Translations under genes and position numbers: made by a program | Assembly: GCF_013113835.1 (NCBI RefSeq) | Contig: NZ_VTYQ01000004.1 | Span: 1-64,000 of the forward strand | DNA length: 64,000 nucleotides | Direction of reading: 5' to 3' | DNA from: Vibrio sp. RE88 | GTDB taxonomy: Bacteria > Pseudomonadota > Gammaproteobacteria > Enterobacterales > Vibrionaceae | In this document: positions 46,980 to 56,397 of the stretch, one piece after another | Layout: each line of letters starts with the position of its first letter | Position numbering within the stretch: position 1 is the stretch's first letter | Notes under the pieces: model-generated | What the model saw: the letters and a program-made list of their open reading frames with translations, nothing else | Told to the model about the DNA's origin: nothing | The model's database searches: none

Positions 46980-47022
46980 AGGCAATGAGAAGGAGCCAAA
47001 GGTAAGTAAACGAAATTTGCAT
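46969..47022 (-). CDS. 17-residue leader peptide upstream of the EamA exporter
   Basis: ATG at 47022 preceded by AAGGA 9 nt upstream, a strong ribosome site for so short a frame. The peptide is MQISFTYLWLLLIACSR, ending TAG at 46969-46971. It has one Trp followed by three Leu and Ile. Its last codons contain pairing segment 1 of the attenuator. It stops 15 nt before segment 2, so a ribosome stalled near its end would free segment 2. The inducer is unknown: Leu/Trp shortage or a peptide-tunnel antibiotic are both possible. Confidence 0.65.
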   Translation of the reverse strand: MQISFTYLWLLLIACSR

Positions 47023-47085
47023 CAGAGATATTCCTTAGTGCTGAAAAACCAGATTAACCAGCCTTGATAGGAAAGGCAACCAGTT

Positions 47086-48420
47086 TTATAGCGTAAGATT
47101 GGCTTCAATCTGTTTCAGTGCTTTTTGATACATCAGCCATGCACAGGCACCAGCTAGTAGGTTACCAGCCATGGATCCCCAAAATAGCCCTTGTATTCCG
47201 CCGAGATGTGCCCCTAGCCAAAGACAAGGTAAAAAGAACGCAAACAAACGCAGCGCTGAGATGGTTAAGGCAGTGTAGGATTTGCCCAATGCATTGGAAA
47301 TTGACACCATTAGCATGCAGATCCCCAGTGGGCCTAGGCTGACAGGGACAATCAATAAATGCCAGATTAGAATTTCAGTGACCTGAGCTTCGCTGGTCAT
47401 GAGTGAAGCTAGCCAGTCTGCCGACAGCCAAGTAAAGGCGGCAATCAGCAGTTGAAAACCAATCACGAACTGGCTGGCGATGACCACCAGTCGACGTATA
47501 TCAGTGATGTTTTTCGCCCCTAATAATCGACCGACCATTGGTGGCATAGACATCGTCAGAGCAAGCACAGAGACGATAGCAAAAAACTCGAATCTTGACC
47601 CCAATGCCCAAGCTGCGACTGCCGCAGTACCAAACCCTGCAAGTAATTTGGTTGCTAGCATTGAAGACAACGGTGGTAGCAACTGGCTGATCATCGCTGG
47701 CCCCATGATATTGCCAATGGACTTAACACTTTGCGTGATATTGAGATCATGCCAGTCAAAGCTCATCCAATGCTTGCGTGTGACCTTTGGAGCAACGATC
47801 AAGATACCGATACCAAAGGCGATAATGGTGGCGATGGCTGCACCGTTCAGTCCGAGATCGAGAGTAAAGATGAAAATCGGATCCAGGACGAGGTTAAGTA
47901 CACTGGTGACCATCATCATCGTGCCTGGCAGCATAGTATTACCATTGGCTCGGCAGACACTGTAAAGGAAGTAGAGTAGAGCGCCTGTCCAAGCACTAAC
48001 CAGCCAGTAAATCCAATAGCTGTCAATCAACGGAAAGAGAGTGTCGGGTGCACTGAGCAACTGAAGGATAGGGATACGAATGAGGTAAATAAATACAGAG
48101 ATAACAGCAACGCCAATTGTCCCCATAGCAATTACTAATCCGCCGAGCTGGTGGGCAAAGCGTGTGTTGTTAGCCCCAATGGCCTTTGCAATTACAGCGG
48201 TTGTAGCGATACCTAGCCCGACTTGAATACCAATGATGATCATCTGAATAGGTAAGGTAAACCCCTGAGCTGCAAGCGGTAGTACGCCAAGCTGGCCGAT
48301 GAAAGCACTGTCGACCAACTGAAAGCTCATCAGAGACAGGACACCAAATAGCATTGGCCATGTCATTTTGAATAGCTGTTGACCCAGTGATGGGGAGATC
48401 TCAATGTTTGTAGCAGTCAT
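47086..48420 (-). CDS. MATE-family multidrug efflux protein
   Basis: A 444-residue, 12-helix MATE transporter with two homologous halves. Typical pieces are QQLFKMTWPMLFGVLSLMSFQLVDSAFIGQLG (helix 1, with the VDxxFIGxLG motif) and MISQLLPPLSSMLATKLLAGFGTAAVAAWALGSRFE (helix 7 counterpart). It extrudes cationic drugs by Na+ or H+ antiport at the inner membrane. The ATG at 48420 is chosen; a TTG three codons earlier is less likely. It lies just beyond the leader peptide of the EamA gene, on the same strand, with about 60 nt between. Confidence 0.92.
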   Translation of the reverse strand: MTATNIEISPSLGQQLFKMTWPMLFGVLSLMSFQLVDSAFIGQLGVLPLAAQGFTLPIQMIIIGIQVGLGIATTAVIAKAIGANNTRFAHQLGGLVIAMGTIGVAVISVFIYLIRIPILQLLSAPDTLFPLIDSYWIYWLVSAWTGALLYFLYSVCRANGNTMLPGTMMMVTSVLNLVLDPIFIFTLDLGLNGAAIATIIAFGIGILIVAPKVTRKHWMSFDWHDLNITQSVKSIGNIMGPAMISQLLPPLSSMLATKLLAGFGTAAVAAWALGSRFEFFAIVSVLALTMSMPPMVGRLLGAKNITDIRRLVVIASQFVIGFQLLIAAFTWLSADWLASLMTSEAQVTEILIWHLLIVPVSLGPLGICMLMVSISNALGKSYTALTISALRLFAFFLPCLWLGAHLGGIQGLFWGSMAGNLLAGACAWLMYQKALKQIEANLTL

Positions 48421-48472
48421 ATTGTTCAATCATTCTGTAAAAGAAAAACCGAGGCAGTGCCCCGGTCTAAAA

Positions 48473-50392
48473 TTATTCTTCCTTGAACTCTTCAGCATAA
48501 CCTTTGGGAGGAGGTGTCCATCCTCGCTCACCGCCCTCATGTTTGTCTGAGCGATCGGTATTCATCGCCAGCTTTATTTGTTCTTCGAGGTGCATAAAGA
48601 GTTTTCGGTAGTTGTTGTCAAATCGCTCGCCTTCAGAGTCATCTTCCCAAGCTTGATAAAGCATGTCGGATTTCTTATCTTCAATTCGACGATACGCAGT
48701 TCGTTGTTGCTCTACATGAAATGGGTGGTATCCCAGAGATTTCAAGGCCTGTGCACCAAGTTCAAGCGCAGAATGGTAAGTTTCTGACTCGATAATGTCA
48801 GCGCCTGCCTGACGTAACAGATAGCCATGACCACGGTCGAAGGCACGGACCAGTACTTTGACGTTTGGATACGTGTGTTTGACGTATTTGGTCAGCTCGA
48901 CGCTGGTTTCAGGGTTATCAATGGCTATCACCAGCATAGAGGCTTCTTCAATACCAGCGGTGTGAAGTAGGTCAGGCCGAGTAGCATCACCAAAGTAAGC
49001 TTTGGTGTCGATACGTCTCACGACATCAACTTGAGCAGCCTGATGATCAAGCACCACAGTTTTGACCCCATTAGCGACGAGTAATCGATTTACAATTTGT
49101 CCAAAGCGGCCGATACCCGCAATGATGACAGTGCCTTTCTCTTCAATTTGATCGGCCTCACGGTCATTCGACTCAAGTTCAAATCTTGGCAAGATGACTT
49201 TATCGAATAGGATAAACAAACCCGGAGTCAGGAACATCGACAGGGCCACCACCAGTGACAGAGTTTGAGCAATATCCTGTGGAATGACATGATTCTGCAC
49301 CGTAAAACTGAGCAAGACGAAACCGAATTCGCCCGCTTGTGCCAAACTGAGTGTAAACAACCACTTGTTGCTGTTTTTAATGCGGAATATCAGGGCTAAC
49401 ACGTAAAGAATGGTCGCTTTGAGCAGCATGACGCCCAGTGTTAAACCGATGATGAGCGCAAAGTCATCGAACAGGATGCCGAAATTGATACCAGCCCCGA
49501 CGGTGATGAAGAATAGGCCTAACAACAAGCCTTTGAACGGGTCGATGTTGGACTCAAGTTCGTGGCGAAATTCACTGTTTGCTAGAACCACGCCCGCAAG
49601 GAAAGTGCCGAGTGCAGGGGACAAACCGACCAAGCTCATCAGTGCCGCGATACCGACGACTAACATTAAAGCCGTTGCGGTGAAAATCTCACGAAGCCCT
49701 GAACTGGCAACGAAACGAAACAGTGGACGACTTAAATAATGCCCGCCAACGACCAGGCCAATTACCGAACCGATAATCACCAAGGCATACGCCCAACCCG
49801 GTAGACCTGCGACTAAACTGAGCTCATCATGGTGATCCGCTGCACTGTTGACCGCTGCCTGAGCTTGTTCCACTAGTTCAGGGAGTGCCAATAGTGGGAT
49901 AAACGCCAGCATAGGAATGACGGCGATGTCTTGGAACAGTAATACCGAGAAGGCATTCTGTCCGCCCTCTGTTTTGTTGAGACCCTTTTCATTAAAGGTC
50001 TGCAATACGATAGCTGTTGAAGAAAGCGCGAAGATCAAACCAATCGCAAGGGCAATCGTCCATGGCTGGTCAAACAGTAACGCCACGCCCATGATTGCCG
50101 CTGTGGTTCCTCCGACTTGTAGCCCTCCCAAGCCGAGCAAGCGATTTCTCATAGACCAGAGCATTTTAGGCTCTAATTCAAGGCCGACCAAAAACAGCAT
50201 CATCACGACACCAAATTCCGCAAAATGCTGAATGGTCGTTGTTTCTTCTCCAACTAGGCCAATGATTGGCCCAATGACGACGCCTGCAATTAAATAACCG
50301 AGTACAGAACCGAGCCCAAGTCGCTTTGCAATGGGAACGGCGATAACAGCGGCAACAAGATAGATAAATGCCTGTAGGAAATAGCCGGTCAT
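48473..50392 (-). CDS. Glutathione-gated K+/H+ antiporter, KefB/KefC family
   Basis: A 639-residue protein: an N-terminal CPA2 Na/H exchanger domain of about 12 helices (LGYLIAGVVIGP, VVMMLFLVGLELEP, FSVLLFQDIAVIPML), then a cytosolic RCK-N domain from about residue 400 (VIIAGIGRFGQIVNRLL, the nucleotide-binding glycine motif; DATRPDLLHTAGIEEA). Kef channels are closed by glutathione and opened by its adducts, acidifying the cell against electrophiles. The ATG has AGGAGG upstream and overlaps the stop of its oxidoreductase partner (ATGA). KefB and KefC cannot be told apart with confidence; the partner looks nearer KefF. Confidence 0.92.
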   Translation of the reverse strand: MTGYFLQAFIYLVAAVIAVPIAKRLGLGSVLGYLIAGVVIGPIIGLVGEETTTIQHFAEFGVVMMLFLVGLELEPKMLWSMRNRLLGLGGLQVGGTTAAIMGVALLFDQPWTIALAIGLIFALSSTAIVLQTFNEKGLNKTEGGQNAFSVLLFQDIAVIPMLAFIPLLALPELVEQAQAAVNSAADHHDELSLVAGLPGWAYALVIIGSVIGLVVGGHYLSRPLFRFVASSGLREIFTATALMLVVGIAALMSLVGLSPALGTFLAGVVLANSEFRHELESNIDPFKGLLLGLFFITVGAGINFGILFDDFALIIGLTLGVMLLKATILYVLALIFRIKNSNKWLFTLSLAQAGEFGFVLLSFTVQNHVIPQDIAQTLSLVVALSMFLTPGLFILFDKVILPRFELESNDREADQIEEKGTVIIAGIGRFGQIVNRLLVANGVKTVVLDHQAAQVDVVRRIDTKAYFGDATRPDLLHTAGIEEASMLVIAIDNPETSVELTKYVKHTYPNVKVLVRAFDRGHGYLLRQAGADIIESETYHSALELGAQALKSLGYHPFHVEQQRTAYRRIEDKKSDMLYQAWEDDSEGERFDNNYRKLFMHLEEQIKLAMNTDRSDKHEGGERGWTPPPKGYAEEFKEE

Positions 50393-51009
50393 CGTAATCC
50401 TCCTACAATGATTTCATCCAAACAGTGGCAGAGTTTTTCGACCTTTGAAGCCTTGTCGTAATCGACTCTATCTTCAACCAATGCCAGTAATAGCGCCTGC
50501 CAAGCCTCAACATGTGTTTTGATGCGACCGTCTTCCTTCGCGGTACGAGCACCAAATAGAGCGAATGGAGCAAGGTATTCCATACCTGTCAGCGTTGCCA
50601 TTTGTTCAAGAGGTTGGAGTAATTCGCGTATGGTGAAGTGGTTGTAGCCTTCTGTCTGGTACGCTTCTTCTTGACCGCCCGCAGTGAGCGCGCAAAGAAA
50701 CTTTTTACCGTGTAGAGCAGTGCCATCGTGGCCATACGCAAAACCGTACTCCAATACCAAGTCTTGCCACTCTTTTAAAATTGAAGGTGTTGAATACCAG
50801 TAAAGCGGGAACTGAAACACGATCACATCGTGATCGATTAAGCGTTGCTGCTCGCGATCAATATTGATGTTGTAGGTCGGGTATTCGTAATACAGATCAA
50901 CCGCAGTCACACCTTCGACTTTATGACAGGCTTTAAACAGTGGTTGGTTAACTTCGGAGCGTCGCTGAGAGGGGTGGGCATAGAGCACTAAAACTTTATT
51001 CTTTGACAT
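50389..51009 (-). CDS. Kef ancillary quinone oxidoreductase, KefF/KefG-like
   Basis: A 206-residue flavodoxin-fold NAD(P)H:quinone oxidoreductase: VLVLYAHPSQRRSEVN flavin loop, DLYYEYPTYNINIDREQQ, IVFQFPLYWYSTPSILKEWQDLVL and FAYGHDGTALHGKKFL. Such subunits bind the Kef antiporter and are required for full activity; they also detoxify quinones. The gene overlaps the Kef gene by 4 nt, so they are made in step. The ATG at 51009 gives the family N-terminus; a longer frame to 51054 lacks support. Confidence 0.92.
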   Translation of the reverse strand: MSKNKVLVLYAHPSQRRSEVNQPLFKACHKVEGVTAVDLYYEYPTYNINIDREQQRLIDHDVIVFQFPLYWYSTPSILKEWQDLVLEYGFAYGHDGTALHGKKFLCALTAGGQEEAYQTEGYNHFTIRELLQPLEQMATLTGMEYLAPFALFGARTAKEDGRIKTHVEAWQALLLALVEDRVDYDKASKVEKLCHCLDEIIVGGLR

Positions 51010-51090
51010 TATCCAGTTCGCAGATCTTAGGTTTAGAACTTTATTGTTGCACACAGATCAACTTTTAACCATTGGTTACTTTTTGGTAAG

Positions 51091-51723
51091 TTATGAAATA
51101 GTTTCAGTTTTTTGTTGATAGAAGATTGAGAACAAGTCCAATAGGTCGCTGAGGTGATTCACAGTCAATGAGGCATGTTGAGTAAATGTACTCGGTTTAC
51201 CATGAGTCACTAGACAAGACGGCATACACGCATTGCTTGCAGCCTGTAGGTCATAGACATAATCACCGACGTAGAGAATTTGCTGAGGAGCCAACTGCCA
51301 TTCTGTTGCGAGCGCAAGAAGTGCATCTGGAGCGGGCTTAGGTGGGAAATGTTCACGGCTGATTACACGCGAAATATTGAGTTGGTTATGCTCAATTTTG
51401 CGTTCTGACGCTTGTGCGCAGTTGCGCGTAATAATCGCGGTGTGAAGGTTATGGTGTGTGATGAAGTGAAGTAGGTCATGACAGCCGGGCATCGGAGAGG
51501 AGTGATCGGCGTCATCCAGTTCGTGCTGCAGTACCAATTGTTTTGCTCGAATAGCTGACTGAGAGCAATCCAATTCGTCAATGAAGGTGAGCAAGTCGAC
51601 CTCTTTTGGACAGCCGACTTGTGTTCTTAACCAATGAAAGTCCAGATTGGAGCTGACTAAGGTGTTATCCAAATCAAAGACAATCGCTTTGATTTCGCCT
51701 ATCTCCAGAGTCACTACATCCAT
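51091..51723 (-). CDS. HAD-family phosphatase
   Basis: A 210-residue haloacid dehalogenase-type hydrolase. Motif I is FDLDNTLV (about 16-23), motif II IITRN, motif III the Lys in FPPKPAPDALL, and motif IV YVGDYVYDLQAASNA. The short cap between motifs I and II fits subfamily IA phosphoglycolate/beta-phosphoglucomutase-type enzymes. Substrate unknown. AAAGGAAAG lies before the ATG. It follows the thioredoxin-fold gene by about 20 nt, so the two may be co-transcribed. Confidence 0.88.
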   Translation of the reverse strand: MDVVTLEIGEIKAIVFDLDNTLVSSNLDFHWLRTQVGCPKEVDLLTFIDELDCSQSAIRAKQLVLQHELDDADHSSPMPGCHDLLHFITHHNLHTAIITRNCAQASERKIEHNQLNISRVISREHFPPKPAPDALLALATEWQLAPQQILYVGDYVYDLQAASNACMPSCLVTHGKPSTFTQHASLTVNHLSDLLDLFSIFYQQKTETIS

Positions 51724-51744
51724 GGCACTTTCCTTTCGTTGGTT

Positions 51745-52104
51745 TTAGGCGAATTCCTGCTCTAGGTAAGCAACAATATCAGAAGATTCATACATCCACT
51801 CGACCTTGCCTTCTTTCTCGATTCTTAGGCAAGGCACTTTAACTCTGCCACCACCAGCTTCGAGTTCAGAGCGATGCGCCTGATTTGTTTTGGCATCGCG
51901 CAGTTCGATATTGACCGATTGACGCTTCATCGCACGACGAACCTTGACACAAAATGGACACGCTTCGAACTGGTACAGAGCCATAGATTGGGCTTTGTCA
52001 TTGACTGCCTGCTGACTCTCTGCCGATCGCTTGACGCCTTTTGGTGAAAATACAAAGTTAAGCAATAGGATTACGCGGCCTAAAAACCAACGGATAAACT
52101 TCAT
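51745..52104 (-). CDS. Membrane-tethered glutaredoxin/GST-N-like protein
   Basis: A 119-residue protein. A short hydrophobic N-terminus (FIRWFLGRVILLLNFVFS, about 3-20) may anchor it. The remainder is a thioredoxin fold with CPFC (about 49-52), VPCLRI (cis-Pro) and ESSDIVAYLEQEF, the glutathione-binding end of GST N-terminal domains. It probably handles glutathione mixed disulphides. AAAGGA precedes the ATG. Confidence 0.85.
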   Translation of the reverse strand: MKFIRWFLGRVILLLNFVFSPKGVKRSAESQQAVNDKAQSMALYQFEACPFCVKVRRAMKRQSVNIELRDAKTNQAHRSELEAGGGRVKVPCLRIEKEGKVEWMYESSDIVAYLEQEFA

Positions 52105-52209
52105 AACATTCCTTTACAATACAACAAATAGGGTGACTTAAACGTGGGTTGTTTCACCCACTTTTTATATCGTGATTAACTAGTGTTTGCATTGTAACCA
52201 AGTTGTTCA

Positions 52210-53799
52210 TCAATTAGTACTTATCTTGTGCTGCTTAGTCACGGTAATACCCAATCGTTTCGCTAATCGCGTCAGATTCGCACGGTCAGTTTTCAGCTGC
52301 CTTGCTGCCTTTGCCCAGTTGAAGTCAGCGTCGGTCAAAGCGAGGGTGATAATATGTCGCTGGTACTCTTCGGTGGACTCACGTAGGCCTTTTGTCCAAT
52401 CGATGGTGTTTGTATGTCTGGTGGCGGAGAGGTTGCTTGATGACTCCTCAATGGGAAGAGAGTGGAGATCACCGATGTCATCAATGGAGACAGTAATCAG
52501 TTTGCCGTGGTTGCCTCTTGCTCTTGCCTTTAGAGCCGCTCGATTAATGACGTGTTCTAACTCACGCACATTGCCCGGCCAGTTATAACGCGATAAGAGG
52601 AGCTGAGCCTCTTTGCCCAGCTTGATTTGGACGATACCAAGCTTACGCCGCGCTTGTTCCAGGAAGTAACCCGCGAGCAGAACGATATCGCCTTCGCGTT
52701 GGCGAAGTGGTGGGACGCTGATCGGATACACGCTAAGGCGATGATAAAGATCTGAGCGAAAACGACCTTCGCTGACTTCTTCTTTCAAATCACGATTGGT
52801 CGCGGCCAAAACGCGAACATCAATTGTCTCCACTTTATCTTGACCAACGGGTTGAATCTCGTTGTTTTGCAATGCACGAAGAATTTTGCTCTGTGCTGTA
52901 AGAGGCAGTTCACCAATCTCATCAAGAAATAGAGTGCCGCCGTCTGCCAAGGCAAATTTGCCTAGCCGCGATTTATCGGCTCCCGTAAACGCTCCTTTAA
53001 CGTGACCAAATAGTTCACTTTCTACCAAGTTTTCAGGAATGGCTGCGCAGTTGACATAAACAAGAGGTTGCTTACGGCGATTGGATAGGTGATGAAGGCT
53101 TCGAGCGACAAGCTCTTTACCTACACCAGTTTCGCCATTGATCAGAATATTGAAATTGGATGGAGCGACGACATCGATATCGGACTTCAGCGTCGTCATT
53201 TTTTCGCTGGCACCGATGATCTCGCCGCCTTCACGCTCCCATGCATCCTCATTGAGTTCTTCGAAACGTTGTTGAGTCTGCTTAGCTTGTTGTTCTAACT
53301 GACTAACGGTCATAGCAACTTTGAGAGTTGATGCCACAATCGCCGATAGAGCGTCTAAACTGCGAGTAGGGATTTGGTCAAAGACATTAGGTGTTAGGCT
53401 GTCCAGAGTCAGAATGCCAAGCAGTTTGTCAGCATAGAGCAGAGGAAGGCCCATACAAGCATGCATTGGCAAATCGCCATCGTAATCAAGCAGTAAGTTA
53501 TCGAACGGATCGGGCAGTTCGCAGTCTGCGTCGAAACGCACAGCGGCTTTTGAGGCACAGATTGCGTCAAAGCGAGGATGTTCATCGACCTTAAAGCGAC
53601 GACCCAGCGTATCACGCGTTAAGCCCTGAATCGCTAAGGGGACTAAGGTATCGCCTTGCAAAGACAGCAGCGCCACACTGTCACATTGGATGGCTTTGCG
53701 AATGGCATCAAGCAGTTTGTTGAAACGATCGTGCTCATTGTGGCCTGTTGCTAGGCCGATGGTCATATCGATTAAAGTCGAAACAGAGATATCTTGCAT
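52210..53799 (-). CDS. norR: NorR, nitric-oxide-responsive sigma-54 activator
   Basis: A 529-residue protein with a GAF domain (about 15-170) that in NorR binds NO through a non-haem iron, an AAA+ domain (about 190-425), and a C-terminal Fis-type helix-turn-helix. Walker A is [11 protein letters not shown], the sigma-54 contact motif GAFTGA is intact, and Walker B is [13 protein letters not shown]. NorR activates NO-detoxification genes; here it is divergent from hmp, as in V. cholerae. The frame extends to a TTG at 53817, but the ATG at 53799 is more likely. NorR sites and a -24/-12 promoter are visible between the genes. Confidence 0.93.
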   Translation of the reverse strand: MQDISVSTLIDMTIGLATGHNEHDRFNKLLDAIRKAIQCDSVALLSLQGDTLVPLAIQGLTRDTLGRRFKVDEHPRFDAICASKAAVRFDADCELPDPFDNLLLDYDGDLPMHACMGLPLLYADKLLGILTLDSLTPNVFDQIPTRSLDALSAIVASTLKVAMTVSQLEQQAKQTQQRFEELNEDAWEREGGEIIGASEKMTTLKSDIDVVAPSNFNILINGETGVGKELVARSLHHLSNRRKQPLVYVNCAAIPENLVESELFGHVKGAFTGADKSRLGKFALADGGTLFLDEIGELPLTAQSKILRALQNNEIQPVGQDKVETIDVRVLAATNRDLKEEVSEGRFRSDLYHRLSVYPISVPPLRQREGDIVLLAGYFLEQARRKLGIVQIKLGKEAQLLLSRYNWPGNVRELEHVINRAALKARARGNHGKLITVSIDDIGDLHSLPIEESSSNLSATRHTNTIDWTKGLRESTEEYQRHIITLALTDADFNWAKAARQLKTDRANLTRLAKRLGITVTKQHKISTN

Positions 53800-53894
53800 G
53801 GTGCGGTAGGGCTCCAAATGACGGTAGGTGACTCCTCACAGAACGATGTGAGTTAAAAGTAACCAGTGCTAACGTGTGATTATTATATTTTAGA

Positions 53895-53929
53895 GTCATT
53901 TCGACATATTTCAACTGGGTCATTATGAC
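53895..53929. promoter_or_regulatory. Two NorR-type enhancer sites
   Basis: GTCATTTCGAC (53895-53905) and GTCATTATGAC (53919-53929) both fit GT-N7-AC, the NorR core, and lie 24 bp apart, 55-90 bp upstream of the -24/-12 promoter. E. coli norVW has three such sites; I see only two clear ones here. Confidence 0.8.
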
Positions 53930-53983
53930 TTTTTGACAGTGAATAATGCTCGATAATCCAAGTAATTAGGAGATGTTTAAACT

Positions 53984-53999
53984 TGGCATCAATCGTGCT
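53984..53999 (+). promoter_or_regulatory. Sigma-54 promoter of hmp
   Basis: TGGCATCAATCGTGCT has GG and GC exactly 10 bp apart, the -24/-12 spacing, 45 bp before the hmp start and downstream of the NorR sites. Confidence 0.78.
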
Positions 54000-54043
54000 C
54001 TTAGAAGGGAAAAAGATAATACCCATATGAGGAGAAAATAAAG

Positions 54044-55216
54044 ATGCTCAACAACCAACATATCGAAGTCGTAAAAAGTACTATTCCTTTGCTCGAAAGT
54101 GCCGGCCCGGCTTTAACACAGCATTTTTATCAACGAATGTTTTCGCACAACCCTGAGCTTAAAGACATCTTCAATATGACGCACCAGAAAACCGGTCGTC
54201 AAAGTGTTGCACTGTTTGAAGCGGTGGCGGCTTACGCTAAGAACATTGAAAACCTTGAAGCACTGACATCAGCGGTTGAGCGTATTGCTCATAAACACAC
54301 CAGCTTTAACATTCAAGCTGAACACTACCAGATTGTTGGTCATCACCTAATTGAAACGTTACGTGAATTGGCGTCAGAGGCATTTACCAAAGAAGTGGAA
54401 GAGGCATGGACGGCAGCATATCTGTTCTTGGCAAAAGTATTTATTGATCGCGAAGGTGAGCTGTATCTTCAACGTAAGCAAGCGATTGGTGGCTGGGAAA
54501 ACGCACGTCAGTTTGTGGTTAAACAGAAGCAACCTGAATCAGAATACGTCACCAGTTTCGTTCTTGAGCCACAGGATGGTGGTGAGGTGTTGGACTACAA
54601 TCCAGGCCAGTACGTTGGTGTTGAAGTTAAACCTTCTACAGGTGAGCACAATGAGATACGTCAGTACTCGTTGTCTCAGAAACCTAATGGCAAAAACTAC
54701 CGAATTTCAGTTAAACGTGAAGTGGGACAGCACAATGGCTTGGTGTCTAACTTCATGCATGACGAAGTAAACGAAGGCGATACCGTCCATTTATATGCGC
54801 CGGCGGGTGATTTCTACTACCAAGAAAAAGGCGCGCCAGTGGTTCTGATTTCTGCAGGTGTTGGTGCGACGCCAATTCAGTCGATGCTACAAACGTTAGC
54901 AGCAGCGGATAAACAAGACGTCTCGTACCTTTACGCTTGTAACAGTGCTGATCAACATACCTTCAAGAGTGAAACGGAACAGCTGATTTCACAGCGTGGT
55001 TGGCAGCAGTTTACATGGTATTTAAACGATCAGGCTCATTTCGAAGGGCAGATGAACCTGTCCTTAGTGGAAAGCGAGTTACCGTTAAACAGTGCCGACT
55101 TCTATCTTTGTGGGCCAGTAGCCTTTATGGAAGCAGTGGTTAAGCAGTTGGAAGGATTGGGTGTAACAAGAGACCGAATTCACTACGAAGTGTTTGGACC
55201 TCATACCTATCTGTAA
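54044..55216 (+). CDS. hmp: Flavohaemoprotein, nitric oxide dioxygenase
   Basis: A 390-residue cytoplasmic enzyme converting NO to nitrate with O2 and NAD(P)H. The N-terminal globin domain (about 1-140) contains FYQRMFSHNPELKDIFNM and the proximal-His region HKHTSF. The FAD domain has RQYSLS (about 205-210). The NAD domain has VVLISAGVGATPIQSML and ends CGPVAFMEAVV...HYEVFGPH. Length is normal for Hmp. The strong site AGGAG precedes the ATG. It is driven by a NorR/sigma-54 promoter and closed by a good terminator. Confidence 0.96.
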   Translation: MLNNQHIEVVKSTIPLLESAGPALTQHFYQRMFSHNPELKDIFNMTHQKTGRQSVALFEAVAAYAKNIENLEALTSAVERIAHKHTSFNIQAEHYQIVGHHLIETLRELASEAFTKEVEEAWTAAYLFLAKVFIDREGELYLQRKQAIGGWENARQFVVKQKQPESEYVTSFVLEPQDGGEVLDYNPGQYVGVEVKPSTGEHNEIRQYSLSQKPNGKNYRISVKREVGQHNGLVSNFMHDEVNEGDTVHLYAPAGDFYYQEKGAPVVLISAGVGATPIQSMLQTLAAADKQDVSYLYACNSADQHTFKSETEQLISQRGWQQFTWYLNDQAHFEGQMNLSLVESELPLNSADFYLCGPVAFMEAVVKQLEGLGVTRDRIHYEVFGPHTYL

Positions 55217-55223
55217 GATTGAT

Positions 55224-55253
55224 AAAGGGCTTCCCATTAGGAAGCCCTTTTTA
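55224..55253. terminator. hmp terminator
   Basis: Stem AAAGGGCTTCC (55224-55234) with GGAAGCCCTTT (55240-55250), then TT; the A-rich left side also allows use by the convergent gene. Confidence 0.88.
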
Positions 55254-55254
55254 A

Positions 55255-55791
55255 TTAACCGAAGGTGCGTTTGAACCAACTCCAAATAGGGTTGTGTCGC
55301 TGCGCTACTGGGGAGTTGTCGCTTCCCAAGTAGTAGCTCGCGAGATACTGTGTCCGGATGGCATTTACATCTAGACCCGAAAGATCACTTTGCAGATGAG
55401 CGGTTGTTTCAGCATGGTCATTCGCTAGGCTGAAATCCATTTTCAGGTAGCCCTGAATATAGAGCCAAACATGTGTTACCAGAGTCAGCATTTGATAATC
55501 CTGATACTCGAATCGTTTGGCATGTTGCTCACCAAGGTTATCGTGTAATGCTTTCCACATGGCTTGAACCGCTTCTCGGTTAGCTTCAACGCGGGAAAGG
55601 CACTCAATATGCGCTTTTGTCATGATGCCGAGTAAATGGGACTCATCCGCGCTATCGGGCTTATTCTGTTTTACTTTGTCAAACAAGGCCGATTGTTGTT
55701 GCAAAAACTGCTGCCACAGTTTGGGATGTTCCTTTACGGCGTCTAGTGACTCTGCGCCAATCGCTATGAATGCCTGTTCCAGATCAGTCAT
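55255..55791 (-). CDS. Hypothetical protein co-translated with yaeQ
   Basis: A 178-residue helical protein with no signal peptide (MTDLEQAFIAIGAESL at the start; YQDYQMLTLVTHVWLYIQGYLKMDF in the middle; WSWFKRTFG at the end). The ATG at 55791 overlaps the yaeQ stop (ATGACTGA), so it is translationally coupled. A longer frame from 55842 would run into yaeQ. I do not recognise the family. It lies convergent to hmp with a shared terminator. Confidence 0.75.
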   Translation of the reverse strand: MTDLEQAFIAIGAESLDAVKEHPKLWQQFLQQQSALFDKVKQNKPDSADESHLLGIMTKAHIECLSRVEANREAVQAMWKALHDNLGEQHAKRFEYQDYQMLTLVTHVWLYIQGYLKMDFSLANDHAETTAHLQSDLSGLDVNAIRTQYLASYYLGSDNSPVAQRHNPIWSWFKRTFG

Positions 55792-56323
55792 TAGATTGTA
55801 GAGTCTCGATCTGAACTTCAAATGAGCCTTTGTCACAGTCAATGAACAGGCTGCTGCCAGTAATCATCACGGATAGATCCATTCCGCGTTCAACTACTTC
55901 AGACAAAGCATCGATGCCTTCTGCACTGAGTCGGTATATGTTGGCGTCATATTGGTGAGATTTGTTTTTGGTTTGTGCCCACCAGACGTCAGATTTGCTG
56001 GTAAAGGTGAAGATGTCGACTCTCTTGGCTAAGCGAGTGGCTTTCTTAATGCGATCAAGGGATGGTTCACCAATTTCAATCCAGTGTAGGATCGTATCAT
56101 CAAGTGATTTGATCCAGAGGTCCGGCTCTTCAATTGAAGATAGACCTTTAGTGAATGCTAGTTCCGGTTGATATTGAATACAGTAAGCCAGAATACGCGC
56201 CATCATTCGCGGGATGGTTTCTGATGGGTGCTGCGCGATAGTCAGTTGCGGAGAATCGTAGACGTCGCGGTTAGTGTCCGAGAGCGAAATTCGAAACTTA
56301 TAGATAGTGGGTTTGAGTGCCAT
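55784..56323 (-). CDS. yaeQ: YaeQ family protein
   Basis: A 179-residue protein matching YaeQ along its length: MALKPTIYKFRISLSDTNRDVYD at the start, ETIPRMMARILAYCI, EEPDLWIKSLDDTILHWIEIGEPSLDRIKKA and the beta-rich end. YaeQ has a restriction-endonuclease-like fold; its biochemical role is not settled. It is followed by an overlapping gene of unknown function. The upstream ribosome site is weak. Confidence 0.92.
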   Translation of the reverse strand: MALKPTIYKFRISLSDTNRDVYDSPQLTIAQHPSETIPRMMARILAYCIQYQPELAFTKGLSSIEEPDLWIKSLDDTILHWIEIGEPSLDRIKKATRLAKRVDIFTFTSKSDVWWAQTKNKSHQYDANIYRLSAEGIDALSEVVERGMDLSVMITGSSLFIDCDKGSFEVQIETLQSND

Positions 56324-56340
56324 AGTCGTTTACTACACAT

Positions 56341-56370
56341 AAAAAAATAGCCAGCTTGAAGCTGGCTATT
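56341..56370 (-). terminator. Cold-shock gene terminator
   Basis: On the minus strand AATAGCCAGC-TTCAA-GCTGGCTATT is followed by a run of T (complement of 56341-56347). Confidence 0.88.
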
Positions 56371-56397
56371 GTAAAACTTTATCTAGCTAGTTAAAAA

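Noticed and set aside
46840..47067. 75-codon plus-strand frame over the EamA leader
   Set aside because: It has no ribosome site and overlaps the start of the real minus-strand gene; the minus-strand leader explains the region better.
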